Source of the DNA: Narthecium ossifragum
Lineage: Eukaryota > Streptophyta > Magnoliopsida > Dioscoreales > Nartheciaceae
Assembly: GCA_963920575.1 (NCBI GenBank)
Contig: OY986966.1
Coordinates: forward strand, 10,952,048 to 11,016,047
Direction: 5' to 3'
Length of the DNA stretch: 64,000 nt
Shown: in pieces, positions 10,913-23,311 of the stretch
Layout of the letters: each line of letters opens with the position of its first letter
Numbering within the stretch: the stretch's first letter is position 1
Position numbers and translations under genes: made by a program
The notes under the pieces: model-generated
Database searches by the model: none
What the model saw: the letters and a program-made list of their open reading frames with translations, nothing else
Told to the model about the DNA's origin: nothing

Positions 10913-12356
10913 AATTCCCCCACACTTAGCTTTTGCTCGTCCTCGGGCAAAACTAAAATTCACTCTACTCAAGAAATCAAGGTTGCAACACCATCAACAA
11001 AGAACAATTAAGCCCTTCACAACTCATAACATATCATGAACAAACATTTTTAAACAATTTAAAAATCAATCAATAAGCATTTTCACTTGAATATGGAGCA
11101 TACTAAACAAGTAGACCCTCACGGAAATAAACACTCAACTCTCATGTGTTTGAAGGGTATGTATTTCACTCAAATTCATTCCAATGAAAATGATCTACCA
11201 TAAGCTTGCATATCTTCTCATTCTCCACCACTAGAATCACATGCATAACACAAATCATAAGGACTTCCAAAGGTTGTAATGGGGTCCAGGATTAAGGTGG
11301 GAAATATTTAGGAATGTAGCTTAAAAGCCAATGAAACTAATGGAGCAAAAAATGCATTAATAAGACATGTACAACCAATCACTCCATTCAACAACTTTCT
11401 TCAACTTAGCTTTAACATACTCAACCCATAAAACATTACCACATTGGCAAAGAGATTGCTCAAAGGAATACTTTTTAACTGAAATAGTGAACAATCTTTT
11501 GCAAAAACTTCCACCTTTGTAGAGATCATACATAAACATCCCCCTTTATTGGAATATTAGGAGGATTCATACACATATTTTGTAACATGAGAAACAATTT
11601 CCTCCTTCACTTTCTTTTCTTCTTTTCTTTTCTTTTTTTTTTTCAAATATAGCCATACCACAAATCCAAACACCCCCACACTTGAACTTTTGCACCCATA
11701 CATGTCATAATGATGATCAATGCTCCACTAGTCCTATGACTTGGGTATTGGGATTATTTTTTTTCAGGTTTAAAGCTTGTAATGTGGGTTAACAATGAAG
11801 TCAATAAAGCTCAAAGGTGTTTAGCAAAAGGATTTAATCAAAAGGTAGGCTATTTGGCTTATGTAACTTATAACAAAGATGGCCTTAATCATGTTCATGT
11901 ATACATGTGTCAATGTGACCTCAAATAAAATCAAAGCAAGTTCTAGAGAAACAAATCCATGGAAGAATATCTCTCATGAAAGAAATTAGTGAGACTGATA
12001 TGAATGTGTCAGTCTAAAGGCTCAAAATCTCACCAGCTTTTGTCTACTCATTCAGTCACTACCAACTCAAGGAAAATAACTCAATTAATTAATTCTAAGT
12101 CGCAAAATTACTCATTCAATCATGTTATAAAAATGTCAAGCTTAAATAATTCTTGCTCATGGCATATGCAACCTAGATCTCCTCCCCCACACTTGAAACT
12201 GACATTGTCCCCAATGGAAGGTGGAATGCAAAGAAAAGCAAAAATAACTAAAATGGAAATGCGAAAATAAAAAGAGAAAGGAACGAACTCCCCTTGGGTT
12301 GCCTCCCAAGCAGCGCCTTTGTTTATTGTCATTGGCTCGACTTCATGCTTGCTTCT
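10913..12356 (-). other. Element B post-integrase spacer with three polypurine-tract copies
   Basis: Non-coding 1.44 kb between the integrase stop and the 3' LTR, the place where Athila-type elements may carry an envelope-like ORF. Only short chance ORFs are seen. The minus-strand 11-mer AAGTGTGGGGG occurs exactly three times: 10917-10927 (the functional site next to the LTR), 11673-11683 and 12184-12194. Confidence 0.8.
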
Positions 12357-14678
12357 TTAATCAGTATAAGTTGGTTCCTCAAGGTCCAATTTTTCCAACT
12401 TTTCTGTTAGAACGCCTTCATAGAAAGGTTTAAGTCGATGGCCATTCACCGTAAACATTTTGGAAGTGGCTAAACTTTGAATTTCAACTGCACCATGAGA
12501 AAAAACATTAGTAACAATAAAAGGTCCAATCCAACGAGAACGCAACTTACCTAGAAACAAACGTAAGCGTGATTGGTAAAGGAGAATTTTTTGACCAACT
12601 TTAAACTCCTTTCTAGAGATCATCTTATCATGAAAAGCTTTTGTCTTTTCCTTGTAAATCCTAGCGCTCTCATAGGCATCATTGCGAATTTCCTCTAATT
12701 CTTGCATTTGCAACTTCCTGTGTTCTCCACTCTCATCCATATTCATATTAAAGCTCTTGATAGCCCAATAAGCTTTATGTTCTAACTCTACTGGAAGGTG
12801 ACATGGTTTCCCAAATATCAAGCGATAAGGTGACATACCGATGGGTGTCTTATATGCAGTCCTATATGCCCACAACGCATCATCCAAACGCAAACTCCAA
12901 TCTTTTCTATTTGGATTTACCGTCTTTTCAATGATGGACTTGATCTCTCGATTTGACACTTCCGCTTGTCCACTCGTTTGCGGATGATAGGCGGTTGACA
13001 CCTTATGGGTCACATGGTACTTCCTTAGTAACGCCTCAACAGTTCGATTGCAAAAGTGAGTGCCTCGATCACTTATGAAAGCTCTTGGAATTCCAAACCT
13101 GGATAATATGTTAGACTTGATAAAATCTGCAACAACTTTAGAATCATCAGTCCTGGTAGCTTTAGCTTCTACCCATTTTGAAACATAATCCACAGCAAGT
13201 AGAATATAAACATAACCAAAAGATATAGGGAACGGACCCATGAAATCAATGCCCCAAACATCGAAAATTTCGCAAAATAATATGGGGGTTTGTGGCATCT
13301 CATTCCTTTGGGATATATTTCCTGTCTTTTGACAATTTTCGCATGACTTACAAAGAAAATATGAATCTCGAAATAAAGAAGGCCAATAGAAACCACATTC
13401 TAACACTTTTCTGGCCGTTCTCTTAACTCCTAAGTGACCGCCACAAGCATAAGAATGACAAAAAGTGAGTATAGAAATAATTTCACTTTCAGGAACGCAC
13501 CTTCTTATTACTTGATCTGCACAATGCTTCCATAAATATGGGTCATCCCACACATAATATTTAGCATCACTTTTAATCTTATCTCTTTGAGCCTTAGACA
13601 ATTCAGAAGGTAACATATTAGTAACCAAATAATTCACAATATTTGCATACCAAGGTAATGTCACAGTTGCAGAAAACAATTGTTCATCAGGGAATGTTTC
13701 CTGTAGACGAAGGTTATCCTCCACATGAACTAACCGACTCAGATGATCTGCAACTCGATTTTCTGTTCCTCTTTTGTCTTTTATCTCCAAATCAAATTCA
13801 CTCAAGAGAAGTATCCATCGGATTAATCTCGGCTTTGCCTCCTTCTTCGTCATTAAATAACGAAGGGCTGCATGATCAGAGTAAACAATGACTTTAGTAC
13901 CAAGTAAATAAGAACGAAATTTTTCTAAAGCAAACACTACAGCTAAAAGTTCTTTTTCAATTGTAGAATAATTTCTCTGGGCATCATCCAAAGTCTTGGA
14001 AGCATAGTAAATTGCATGAGAAGCTCTTCCAATCTTTTGACCCAAAACTGCGCCCACTGCATAATCACTCGCATCACACATTATCTCGAAAGGAACGCTC
14101 CAGTCTGGGGGTTGAATAATTGGAGTAGAAGTCAACAATTCTTTCAGCTTATCAAATGCCTTTTTGCATGCTTCATCGAACTCAAAAGCCTTGTCCTTTT
14201 GTAACAACGTGCACAACGGTAATGCTATTTTGGAGAAGTCCTTGATGAATCTTCGGTAAAAACCTGCATGTCCAAGAAAAGAACGAACTTCCCGCACACT
14301 AGTGGGATAAGGTAAAGATTGAATGACATCAACTTTAGCTTTATCAACCTCAATTCCTTTAGATGAAACAACATGACCCAAAACTATACCTTGTTCAACC
14401 ATGAAATGACATTTCTCAGAATTTAACACAAGGCTAGTTTCTATGCATCTTTGAAGAACAAGTGTAAGGTTATGTAAACAATTATCAAAAGAGTTTCCAT
14501 AAACTGTGAAATCATCCATAAAAACCTCTATGATCTGTTCAATATAATCTGAGAATATTACTAACCATACACCTTTGGAAAGTAGCTGGGGCGTTGCAAA
14601 GACCAAAAGGCATACGACGATATGCAAAAGTTCCAAATGGGCATGTGAACGTCGTCTTTTCCTGATCTTCAGGGGCAA
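12357..14678 (-). pseudogene. Element B RT (C-terminal), RNase H and integrase
   Basis: 773-codon frame. The first 30 or so residues are out-of-frame translation of RT. From about residue 45 the true frame shows the catalytic [13 protein letters not shown] thumb, RNase H ([16 protein letters not shown]), integrase zinc domain ([28 protein letters not shown]), DDE core ([30 protein letters not shown] followed by Glu) and the C-terminal segment ending near HRLKPFYEG. No chromodomain follows, consistent with the non-chromovirus Athila branch. Integrase itself appears intact. Confidence 0.93.
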
Positions 14679-17600
14679 TTGTAATCTGAATAACCATCAA
14701 GAAAATAATAATAAGAATGACCAGCTAATCTTTCAAGCATCTGATCAATAAAAGGTAAAGGAAAGTGGTCCTTGCGGGTTATAGCATTTAATTTTCTATA
14801 ATCAATACAAACCCTCCACCCATTTTGCACACGGGTGGGAACTAACTCATCTTTGTGATTTCTCACCACGGTTATTCCTGTCTTTTTAGGAACAACTTGA
14901 ACTGGACTAACCCAAGTGCTATCCGAAATAGGATAGATCACTCCAACTTCAAGCAGTTTGAGGATCTCCTTCTTTACAACATCCATCATGGGCGGATTTA
15001 ACCTTCTTTGTGGTTGGCGGGAAGGTTTCGCTCCCTCTTCAAGCAAGATACGATGCATACATGTACTTGGGCTGATTCCTTTGATGTCTGCAATTGTCCA
15101 ACCAATAGCTGTCTTATGCTCCTTAAGAACCTGCATAAGTTTTTCTTCCTGTGGTGCACTAAGGTTATTGGAAATAATCACTGGTAATACTCCTTCATCT
15201 CCAAGAAAAGCATATTTAAGATGATTAGGAAGAGGTTTCAGATCTGGAATAGGTGCTTGCAATTCAGAAGGTAATGATTTCTCATTAGATACAGGTAATA
15301 AACTAGAAGAATCGTTACCTGATTGCTGAATTATCGAAAAATCATTCAGTGTTGCAACAGTTTCCTGCAAATTAGTACTCAAAGATAGCTCCACATTTTC
15401 TTCCTCAAGAGATTTTCTAATAGCCACTTCCAATTCATCTTTATCACTAAGTTCAAAAACTTCCTGTGATAAATAATCAATCACATCAATTGAATATACT
15501 GAACAATCATCAGCAGGATATTTCATGGCATCATAAATATTAAACTTAACAGTTTCACCATCAAATTCCATGGTAAGTGTGCCACTATGGACATCTATCT
15601 TAGTCTTGGATGTCTTCAAGAAAGGTCTTCCCAACAAAATAGGAGTACTATGATCACCATTCTCCATATCAAGCACATAAAAATCAGCAGGGAAAACTAA
15701 ATCATTGACCTGCACAAGAATATCTTCAACTACACCTTTAGGATAGGCGTTAGATCTGTCAGCCAATTGAATCACAACACCAGTTTCATTCAAAGGCCCA
15801 AATTTTAAAGAAGAATATATAGAATATGGCATGACATTGATAGAAGCTCCCAAATCTAACATAGCTTTCTCAAATTTGGTGTTACCAATTGTACATGGGA
15901 TAGTAAACATACCTGGATCCCTACACTTTGTAGGAATTTTTCTTTGCAGAATTGCAGAAATATTTTCCCCTACTTTCACCTTCTCACATCCTTTAAGTTT
16001 TTGCTTCCTCTTAATTGTGCACAATTCCTTCAAGAATTTAGCATAACGAGGTACTTGTTTAAGAGCATCTAAGAGTGGAATATTTACCTCGCATCGGCGA
16101 AAAGTCTCATATAGATCTGAATTCTTCTCATATTTCCTTGATTCTGTTAAAGCCTGAGGAAAAGGAGGTACAGGTTTATAATCAGAAAGAGGTGGAAACT
16201 TACGTTTAGGTACGTCGTCGTCATCAGGAAAGATTTTGTCCGCGACGATGTCTTGCTCTTTTCCTTGCGCAGACGATGTAGGAACTTCCTTTACTGGAGT
16301 CTCCACTTCTTTACCACTTCTCAAAATAATTGCACTTGCATTCTCTCTTGGATTTATTACCGTTTGAGAGGGTAATTTTCTCGAATTTTGCGCCTCTAGC
16401 TTGCTAATTGCTGACGCCATCTGGCCCATTTGATGTTCCAAACCTTGGATACTGGCCTTTCTATCTTGTTTAAATTGTTTTGTATCATGTTGAAGTTGCA
16501 TAGCACTAGTAGCAAGGGAATTAACAATATCTTCTAAAGACATACCAGAATTCGGAGTTGGATTTTGTTGTGGTCTCGGGGGGTATGGCGGTCTATATTG
16601 TTGATATTGCTGTCCAATTGGGCGAAATTGAGTTGTAGGCTGATTCACTTGTGGATTCCCATAGTTGAGATTGGGGTGATCCCTCCATCCCGGATTATAC
16701 GTGTTTGAATAGGGATCATACTTCCTTTGCGGTGGTCCTGGGAAACTCCCCGCTGCATTCACTTGTTCAATGGGTTCCTCTTGAAGAGTTGGGCACATAT
16801 CGGTTGGATGTCCCGCCACCGAGCAAATTCCACAAACCTTCGCTGTTTGCATGTTACCTACAGCCATTTGACGAACAAGAGAAGTTAGACTCGCAATCTG
16901 TTGTTCAAGAGATGAAACATTTACCTCATTAACATGTTTTGAATAAGAATCAAGTCTAGTATTAAATTGTTGAGAATTAGCTGCCATATTTGCAATCAAG
17001 TTCCTCGCGGCTTCAGGAGTTTTATCCACCAAAGCTCCTCCACTAGCTGCATCAATCATACTCCTGTCATTGATTAGTAAGCCCTCATAAAAATATTGAA
17101 TAAGTAATTGCTCACTAATTTGATGATGGGGACAGCTTGCACATAATTTCTTAAAACGTTCCCAATATTCATGTAGAGATTCTCCATTATGTTGCCTTAC
17201 ACCACAGATCTCTTTCCTAATGTTGGCCGCTCTTGAGGCTGGAAAATACTTCTCTAAAAACAACCTCTTCATCTCATTCCATGTAGTAATACTCCCAGAT
17301 GGTAAATAATAAAGCCAATCCTTAGCCGAATCCTTCAAAGAAAATGGAAAGGCTATCAATTTAATTTGATCTTCAGTCACCCCCATGGGTTTCATACTTG
17401 TGCACACAACATGAAGCTCCTTTAAATGCTTGTGAGGATCCTCACCTGAAAGTCCATGAAAAGTAGGTAAGAGGTGTATTAGTCCAGATTTTAATTCAAA
17501 AGTAGTAGCAACATCCAAAGTAGGAAATGTAATGCATAAGGGTTGTTGATTCAAATCTGGGGCTACAAGTTCTTTCAAAGTCCGATTTCCGGCCATGACT

Positions 17601-17764
17601 TCCTCCTCTAATTCAGAATCACTGATAAATACGTGGTCAAGAGCCAAATCGTCCTCCTCAGGATTTATCCGAGCTTCTCTCCTTAACCTGCGCAGAGTTC
17701 TTTCTATCTCTGGATCGTACTGTAAACCACCTTGATTAAAAGATCGAGCTATACTCATAAACAA
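14669..17764 (-). pseudogene. Element B gag, protease and RT N-terminal part
   Basis: 1031-codon frame starting 132 bases downstream of the 5' LTR edge. The gag domain is near residues 100-235, with a knuckle-like CGICSVAGHPTDMC near 311-324. A Gln/Pro-rich linker follows, then the protease site LDLGAS near 636-641 (DLG in place of DSG/DTG, common in this clade). RT begins near 930 (WRVCIDYRKLNAITRKDHFP). The frame ends prematurely in the RT palm at FLDGYSDYN, where a short deletion relative to the family motif shifts the frame; a second indel lies near 14570-14590. Gag and protease look intact. Confidence 0.93.
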
Positions 17765-17873
17765 TCAAGAGAATTCCGGCAAAACGAGAAAAAGAAATCA
17801 AGAAAATTCGAATAACTCTTTTTTTTTTATGAAAATAAGGATCACAATAAACACAAAAATCAACTAGAATCAC

Positions 17874-17891
17874 TCCCCGGCAACGGCGCCA
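17874..17891 (-). other. Primer binding site (tRNA-Asp) of element B
   Basis: The plus strand reads TCCCCGGCAACGGCGCCA, which is the 3' end of plant tRNA-Asp(GTC) including CCA. It lies 5 bases from the 5' LTR edge at 17897. Athila/Calypso-type elements are known to use tRNA-Asp. Confidence 0.92.
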
Positions 17892-17896
17892 AAATT

Positions 17897-19623
17897 TGAT
17901 GTGATGTCGCAGGCACTCAAAAATAAATCCAGTACTCGTTAAAATAAATGTAGTAGTGCGAGTATGAGTCGATCCCATGAAGAGTGTTCAGTCGTGTTTT
18001 GTGCTTAGTGAACAAAGATGGGGGGGTTTTAAACTTGAGGAAAAACAATAAAGAAATAATCTAAAGCGAAGAAATGAGTTGAATCAAGAGAACAAACCTT
18101 GGTCTGAGTCAACATCCACCATCGGAATCCAACAACTGATCATAGATGCAAGTATCAATCAATTTATACCATGAATATTCATCGTCCGAATTCAATTCGA
18201 AGCTCTCCTCGATCATAGTTAATTAGAAACAAGCGATCTAATCAACCCTAACTACTAGACAACCTAAGACAAGCGCTGTAGATTTAATCTAGTAGCAGCG
18301 TTAAGAATAGGGAGATCGATGAAGCTAAACAACACAAGCACAAGCGGTTGCATTTAATCTAGTTAAATATTCTTCCTAAGATCTAACAAGATCTGATCAG
18401 CAGTAAATTATTAGATCCTAGTTGCTTCGCAGATTAGAGGGATCAAACAATTCCGGATTTGATATCAAACCTAGCAGTAGATCACCATGAATAATAAACT
18501 AGTAGGCCTCCTAGCAATTAGACAAGGTAATCATGAAGATTTAATCTCAGAAGAACATCCAATACTCATGTATAAACTGAACAATAAAAATAAATTAGAT
18601 CTCACAGTTTCATTGATTCCGAGGTTTCAGTCTCCTCGACCAAGGATCAAGATTTAGCCACGCAGGGCCATCGAGAACAATCCTCCAAAAGATTTCATAA
18701 AGCAAAAGAAAACCTAGAAAAAATATAAAAGAGGAGAAAGAGTAGCCAAAAGTATCCAAGAATCCCCCCTCAAACCCTAGAAAGAGTCCTATTTATAGCC
18801 TCAATTGTATCCACCCTCGGATTAGATCACAATCGTTGATTTTTGTTACTGGGAAAGTCCGATCGATCGGACCTTGGATGCTGGATCGATCGGTCTCATT
18901 AAAATCTTCAACTTCTATTCACGCCCGAGCCCGATCGATCGGACTAAGGGAGTCGGATCGATCGATTTCGTAAAAATCTTCGTCTCTGGCTCTTCCCGAG
19001 TTCGATCGATGGTCCGATCGATCGAATTCGGTTCCTCTAAAAAGCATACGCTCTGTCAACTTTAATTCCCAAGTCCGATCGATCGAACTTTAAGTGCTGG
19101 ATCGATCGGAGGCATAAAAATCCACATTCTCTGGGTATTTTTGAGTCCGATAGATCCAACTCTAGGAGTCGGATCGATCGGGCTCAGTAGGAGTGATGGT
19201 TCGATCGATCGAACCATATTCAGCCAAAAACTACATGTTCTGTCACGGTTTTGCCAGGTCCGATCGATCGGACCTTCGCTCGGACTTCCAGCTTATTTTC
19301 CTTTCTGCCATTCAGACTGCGCATCGGTACTGAAATTGCCGTAACTTTCTCTAGGAAACTCGGAATCACGAACCGTAAAATTCTCCAGAATCTAGACTTC
19401 AAGAGCTTTCCAACCATGTATGGCACATCCTCTAGTTCTTCATGAGCAGGTACAGATAAATCTTTAAATTTGATCCATGCACTCTTTTCAGCTTCTTTTC
19501 GACTTAAGGACTTCAATTGCATCCTAAATCAAAATATAAGAATAATGAGTGTATTTAGGAACTAAATAAGCATAGGAGACTAAATATTAAGGAATAAAAA
19601 TATAACATTATGCATTCTCATCA
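17897..19623 (-). repeat. 5' LTR of element B
   Basis: 1727 bp, partner of 9186-10912, TG...CA, followed by the CCTAC duplication. It contains the second copy of the palindrome array (18857-19274). Confidence 0.95.
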
Positions 19624-19912
19624 CCTACGGCTCGCCAAGGGGTAAACATGCATAAAGCAGATAAAGGTCTAAAGTACAAGAATACAATATTATAACGGCG
19701 CCCACATGCCGTAAACAAGCAACAACATATTCAATCGGAATTTCGACATTACGACGGCTTAAACAGTCGTCTCCCAAAATTCCTACAACGGGGATACAAC
19801 CCCGGCCAACCAACACACAACGGTTATAATACACATTAACTAAACATCCCAAGGGGCATGACTCCCTTGGTTCAACCACAAGCCTCACAGAGGTTGGGCC
19901 ACACATAGGGCA

Positions 19913-19959
<47 letters not shown>

Positions 19960-20854
19960 CATGCTAAGAAAAATTCTAACATAACATTGATAGGAGGAAT
20001 CGATGAAATTCATCAAAGATAACATTTTCGTAAATAAAAAACTTGCTAAAATCCGGATAAAACCCAAATCAAATCGCATGAAGCTTTAATTAGTTACTAA
20101 GCATGCTCTGAGGAACTAATCAGCACAAAGAAATCAACAAACAATTAAACTAAACCCTAGATCTAGTTTAACCCAAAGATTTAGGTAGAAACCCTAACTT
20201 AAAACGCAAATCCAAGGTTCAATCCTTGCTAATCCGTCGTGATCCACCGTCCTATGTCACCGCCGCCATCTCCAGCTCACCGGAGGGCCGCCGGGGTCCT
20301 CCCATAACCGCAACCGTCGCCGGAGAATGAAGAGAGACTGTCGTAGGAGAGAGAAAGGGATGGAAGGAGAAGAGGGAAGGTGGCCCTCGCTGCCGCTTCC
20401 AGGTCGCCGGGGAAGGTGGCCGGAGAAAGAAGAAGCTGGCGCGGGGGAGAAAGGGAAGGGGGTCGGGCGCGGGGAAGGCAGGGAAGGAAGAGGAAAAGAA
20501 GGAAAAGAAAAAAGGAAAAGAAAGAGAGGGAGAGAGAGAAGAGGAAAAAAGGAGAGAGAGAAAGCTAAGCCACTTAAGTGGTTGAGCTGGTCTAGCCAAG
20601 TCAACTAATATGACTGAATCTGATTTGACCCCAAATTGTGATCTCGTCGTAATCTCATCCTGATTTGACGATCGCGAACGCTTCTACTGAATCTATTCAA
20701 TCACGTACATTAATCAAGGCTGTGTGTGCACTATGCAGGTGTGAAACCGACCACCAGGGCGTAATTTTACCAAATTGCCTCTGGGGTCCAAAAGCACAAA
20801 ACCAGACCCTCGACCCAACGCGATCGGACCAGGTTGGAGGAACAGGTCCTCTCA
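19624..20854 (-). mobile_element. Solo LTR C, right part
   Basis: Continuation of the LTR interrupted at 9185; it starts with the duplicated CCTAC and ends ...GGTCCTCTCA. It contains a (TA)n microsatellite (19916-19958), a purine-rich run (about 20330-20570) and the conserved LTR block near 20725-20795. The right edge abuts the downstream Harbinger fragment. No clean 5-bp duplication is seen for C (TGACA versus GGGCA), and about 20 bases of the Harbinger frame appear lost, suggesting a small deletion at insertion. Confidence 0.82.
19916..19958. repeat. (TA)n microsatellite
   Basis: About 21 uninterrupted TA dinucleotides within solo LTR C. Confidence 0.97.
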
Positions 20855-21108
20855 GGGCATTTGGAGTTCTGAAGTTGCGATTTAAGGTACTGCGAATAAT
20901 GCAGTAATACCCTTTCGAAGTGAAATGTCATATAGTAATTGCGTGTTGTGTAATACACAACTATATCATCATAAGCCGGAAACGTGATACTTACTTATCA
21001 CAATCTCATCAAACGGTAGCTGATGAAGTTAATGAAGACATAGATCCACAACATATGATGCAAGTACACCATGATACTGCGGGAGATTCAAGGATAGAAT
21101 TGCAATAG
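20855..21108 (+). pseudogene. PIF/Harbinger nuclease, downstream fragment
   Basis: Starts in the conserved AFGVLKLRFKVLR motif of HARBI1-type nucleases, has an in-frame stop at 20905-20907, and continues in the same frame as KCHIVIACCVIHNYI, the C-terminal signature of the family, to a stop at 21106-21108. It completes the frame begun at 7973. The two parts are separated by 12.7 kb of nested LTR elements. Confidence 0.8.
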
Positions 21109-21260
21109 AATTATGGGCAAACAGAAAGTTGAAAGCATAAACTATAATTACTTTTGTGTGTTTATTATCTTGCGAAGAATTTAATTTAATTGTCAAATTA
21201 TTTCCCATTTCTGATCTTGTGTTTTTTAAGATTCTACTAATGGCCAGTAATTTTTGCCAT

Positions 21261-21482
21261 ATGAGTTTTTATGTGGTCTATCGAAGTCGGCAGTCGGAAA
21301 TATATGCAACATGACATGAGTGTTATGCTCAAGTGAACAAGTTCCCAGGAGCATGTTACCGCAAATTTGAAACTTGGATCGAAGCCTCAAAATCCTACGA
21401 AGAGTACCATCGGACTTCTTATGACGAAGCAAGTAGGCCCACTTACGCGAAGTCCAACACGGCACGTGTCGGGCAGTGTTGA
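21261..21482 (+). pseudogene. RNase H1 N-terminal (viroplasmin-like) domain, stand-alone, one nonsense codon
   Basis: From an ATG at 21261 the frame reads SFYVVYRSRQSEIYAT, then a TGA (codon 18), then HECYAQVNKFPGACYRKFET and onwards to a stop at 21480-21482, 74 codons in total. The spacing of Tyr, Val, Gly/Ala and the final SYEEY motif is that of the small nucleic-acid-binding domain at the N-terminus of eukaryotic RNase H1, shared with caulimovirus inclusion-body proteins and often found alone in plant transposon-related genes. The stop falls where the family usually has Trp. No reverse transcriptase or virus genes lie beside it, so a transposon-linked origin is likelier than a viral one. 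21483-21737 shows nothing recognisable. Confidence 0.75.
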
Positions 21483-22072
21483 GTGTTTTCTTCGACTGCT
21501 TGCTATGTACTTCTTGCCTTCCTAGTCGTCATAGTTGTTGTTAAGTTGTTGTTATGATGTTTCCGACTTTGTATTATGTTGCCTTGTTTAGATTTAAGAT
21601 GGAACATTTAGCTAAATGTCATCTGTATTAGTCATGGTGGTTTTATGCAAAGATCATTTGTAGTAATTTACGAATATGCAGTTTGTGTTGATGCGATTGT
21701 AATTTTTGGGGATAATATATTATAAGGTGCTTACATAACTCCCAGGAGCGACCGATCGCGCACGGGCCGCCAGCTGCCCCAAAAACAAACTTCTCCGCGC
21801 CTGAGCTTGGATCTTTCGATCCCAAGCCCACCTAGGGTTCTATCAAACACATAAATCAAACATAGCGGATATGTGTGCACAACGCGGGTGTGAAATAAAC
21901 TGATAAGAAGCAATTTACCAAATTGCCCTTGCGGTCCACAACGAGCCACGAGCCCGACCCAAGCGGTCGGCTCAGGAGTAGAGGGACAGGTCCTCACATC
22001 CTAATACCCTTAAATGAAATCTTGTCCCGAGATTCAATAAAGGTAGGGCTCGGAAACAGAAAAACAGCAACA

Positions 22073-23311
22073 CTAGAAGACATGACAAGAGGTACCTCGA
22101 GAAGGAAACAAGTGCGGATACTCCTGCCGCATGCGCGCCTCGCGCTCCCAGGTCATCTCCTCCACGCCTCTGTGCCTCCACAGTACCTTGACTAAGGGAA
22201 TCGTCTTACCACGCAAGACCTGATCCTTTCGGTCAAGTACCCGAACCGGCTGCTCGATGAACGTCGTGTCTGTCTCAAACTCAATGTCATCCACCCCGAT
22301 GACATGAGATGGGTCTGGGTGATACTGCCTCAACATCGACACGTGGAAAGTGGGATGCACAGCTGACATGTGCTGAGAAAGATTCAGGCGGTAAGCTACC
22401 TCACCAATCCTCTCTAGGATCTCGAACGGCCCGACGAACCTCGGCACCAACTTACCACATCTACCAAACCTAGCTGACCCTCTGTATGGCGATGCTCGCA
22501 GGAACACTCTGTTGCCGACTAAAAACTCTAACAGTCGTCGCCTCTTATCTCCATAACTCTTCTACCGGCTCTGAGCCGTCAGAAGTTTTTGCCTGATCTG
22601 CACTAGGCTCTCTGACCACCGCCTGACGATGTCTGGACCGGTGAGTGGTGCCTCTCCAACCTCCGTCCAGCATCGCTGCCTCAGGTTGAGGTCACGTTGG
22701 GTGAAAACGTGCCTCAAACTCTTATGGACCGAGAAGACAGAACTTCTCGCCATAGAGGCAATGCTGCCAGGTCTTCAGGGCGAAGACCACTACTGCTAGC
22801 TCCAAGTCGTGAGTCGAGTAGTTTCTCTCATGATTCTTCAACTGACGAGAACCATATGAAACTACGTGTCCCTCCTGCATGAGGACACACCCCAAATCCT
22901 CACTGATGGCGTCGCAGTAGACATTGTAACCAACGCCTCGCTCGGGGACGATCAACACCGGCGCTCTAGTCAACCTCGCCCTCAGCTCCACAAAGGCTCG
23001 CTCACAAGCATCATCCCACACGAACGGGACGACATTCTGTGTCAGTCTGGTCATCAGTCCGGCAACTCTGGAGAAGTCCCGCAAGAACCGTCTGTAGTAT
23101 CCCGACAGGCTTAGGAAACTGCGGACCTCGAACACTATCCTCGGTCTCTGCCACTGTACGACTGCCTCGACCTTGGCCGGGTCAACTGAGATCCCTGCTG
23201 CCGACATCACGTGTCCAAGGAATCCCACCTGTGTAAGTCAGAACTCATACTTGGAAGTCTTGGCATATAGCCGATACTCCCGAAGTAGCTGCAAAATTGT
23301 CGCCAAGTGTC
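22073..23311 (-). pseudogene. Element D integrase tail joined to RNase H and RT by deletion
   Basis: Reading on the minus strand: RT thumb and connection ([18 protein letters not shown]), RNase H up to the [18 protein letters not shown] motif (near 22685-22745), then an abrupt jump to CWTEVGEAPLTGPDIV in the integrase C-terminal region. This bypasses about 1 kb that element A has, including the end of RNase H, the zinc domain and the whole DDE core. The tail (FVGPFEIL, chromodomain-like VKVLWRHRG) is present to 22073. Several frameshifts occur near 22550, 22740 and 23240. Confidence 0.88.

Larger units (their letters stand above)
9186..19623 (-). mobile_element. Element B: complete Athila-type Ty3/gypsy retrotransposon
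   Basis: 10,438 bp, minus strand, flanked by identical CCTAC duplications (9181-9185 and 19624-19628). LTRs of 1727 bp each (9186-10912, 17897-19623) begin TGATG and end CATCA. They differ by roughly 15 substitutions (about 0.9%), so the insertion is recent. The PBS matches tRNA-Asp, and the polypurine tract GTGTGGGGGAATT adjoins the 3' LTR. Gag-protease-RT and RT-RNase H-integrase frames are long, but RT is broken by indels near 14560-14690. No envelope-like ORF is present between integrase and the 3' LTR. Confidence 0.95.

Noticed and set aside
17874..17891. Possible tRNA-Asp gene end
   Set aside because: Only the 3' 18 bases match, at primer-site distance from an LTR; no cloverleaf precedes it.
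20252..20608. Ser/Pro/Leu- and Lys/Arg-rich ORFs on both strands
   Set aside because: Low-complexity purine tract of solo LTR C.
21261..21482. Endogenous caulimovirus insertion
   Set aside because: Only the small RNase H1-N-like domain is present, with no viral movement, coat or polymerase sequence nearby; this domain also occurs alone in plants.
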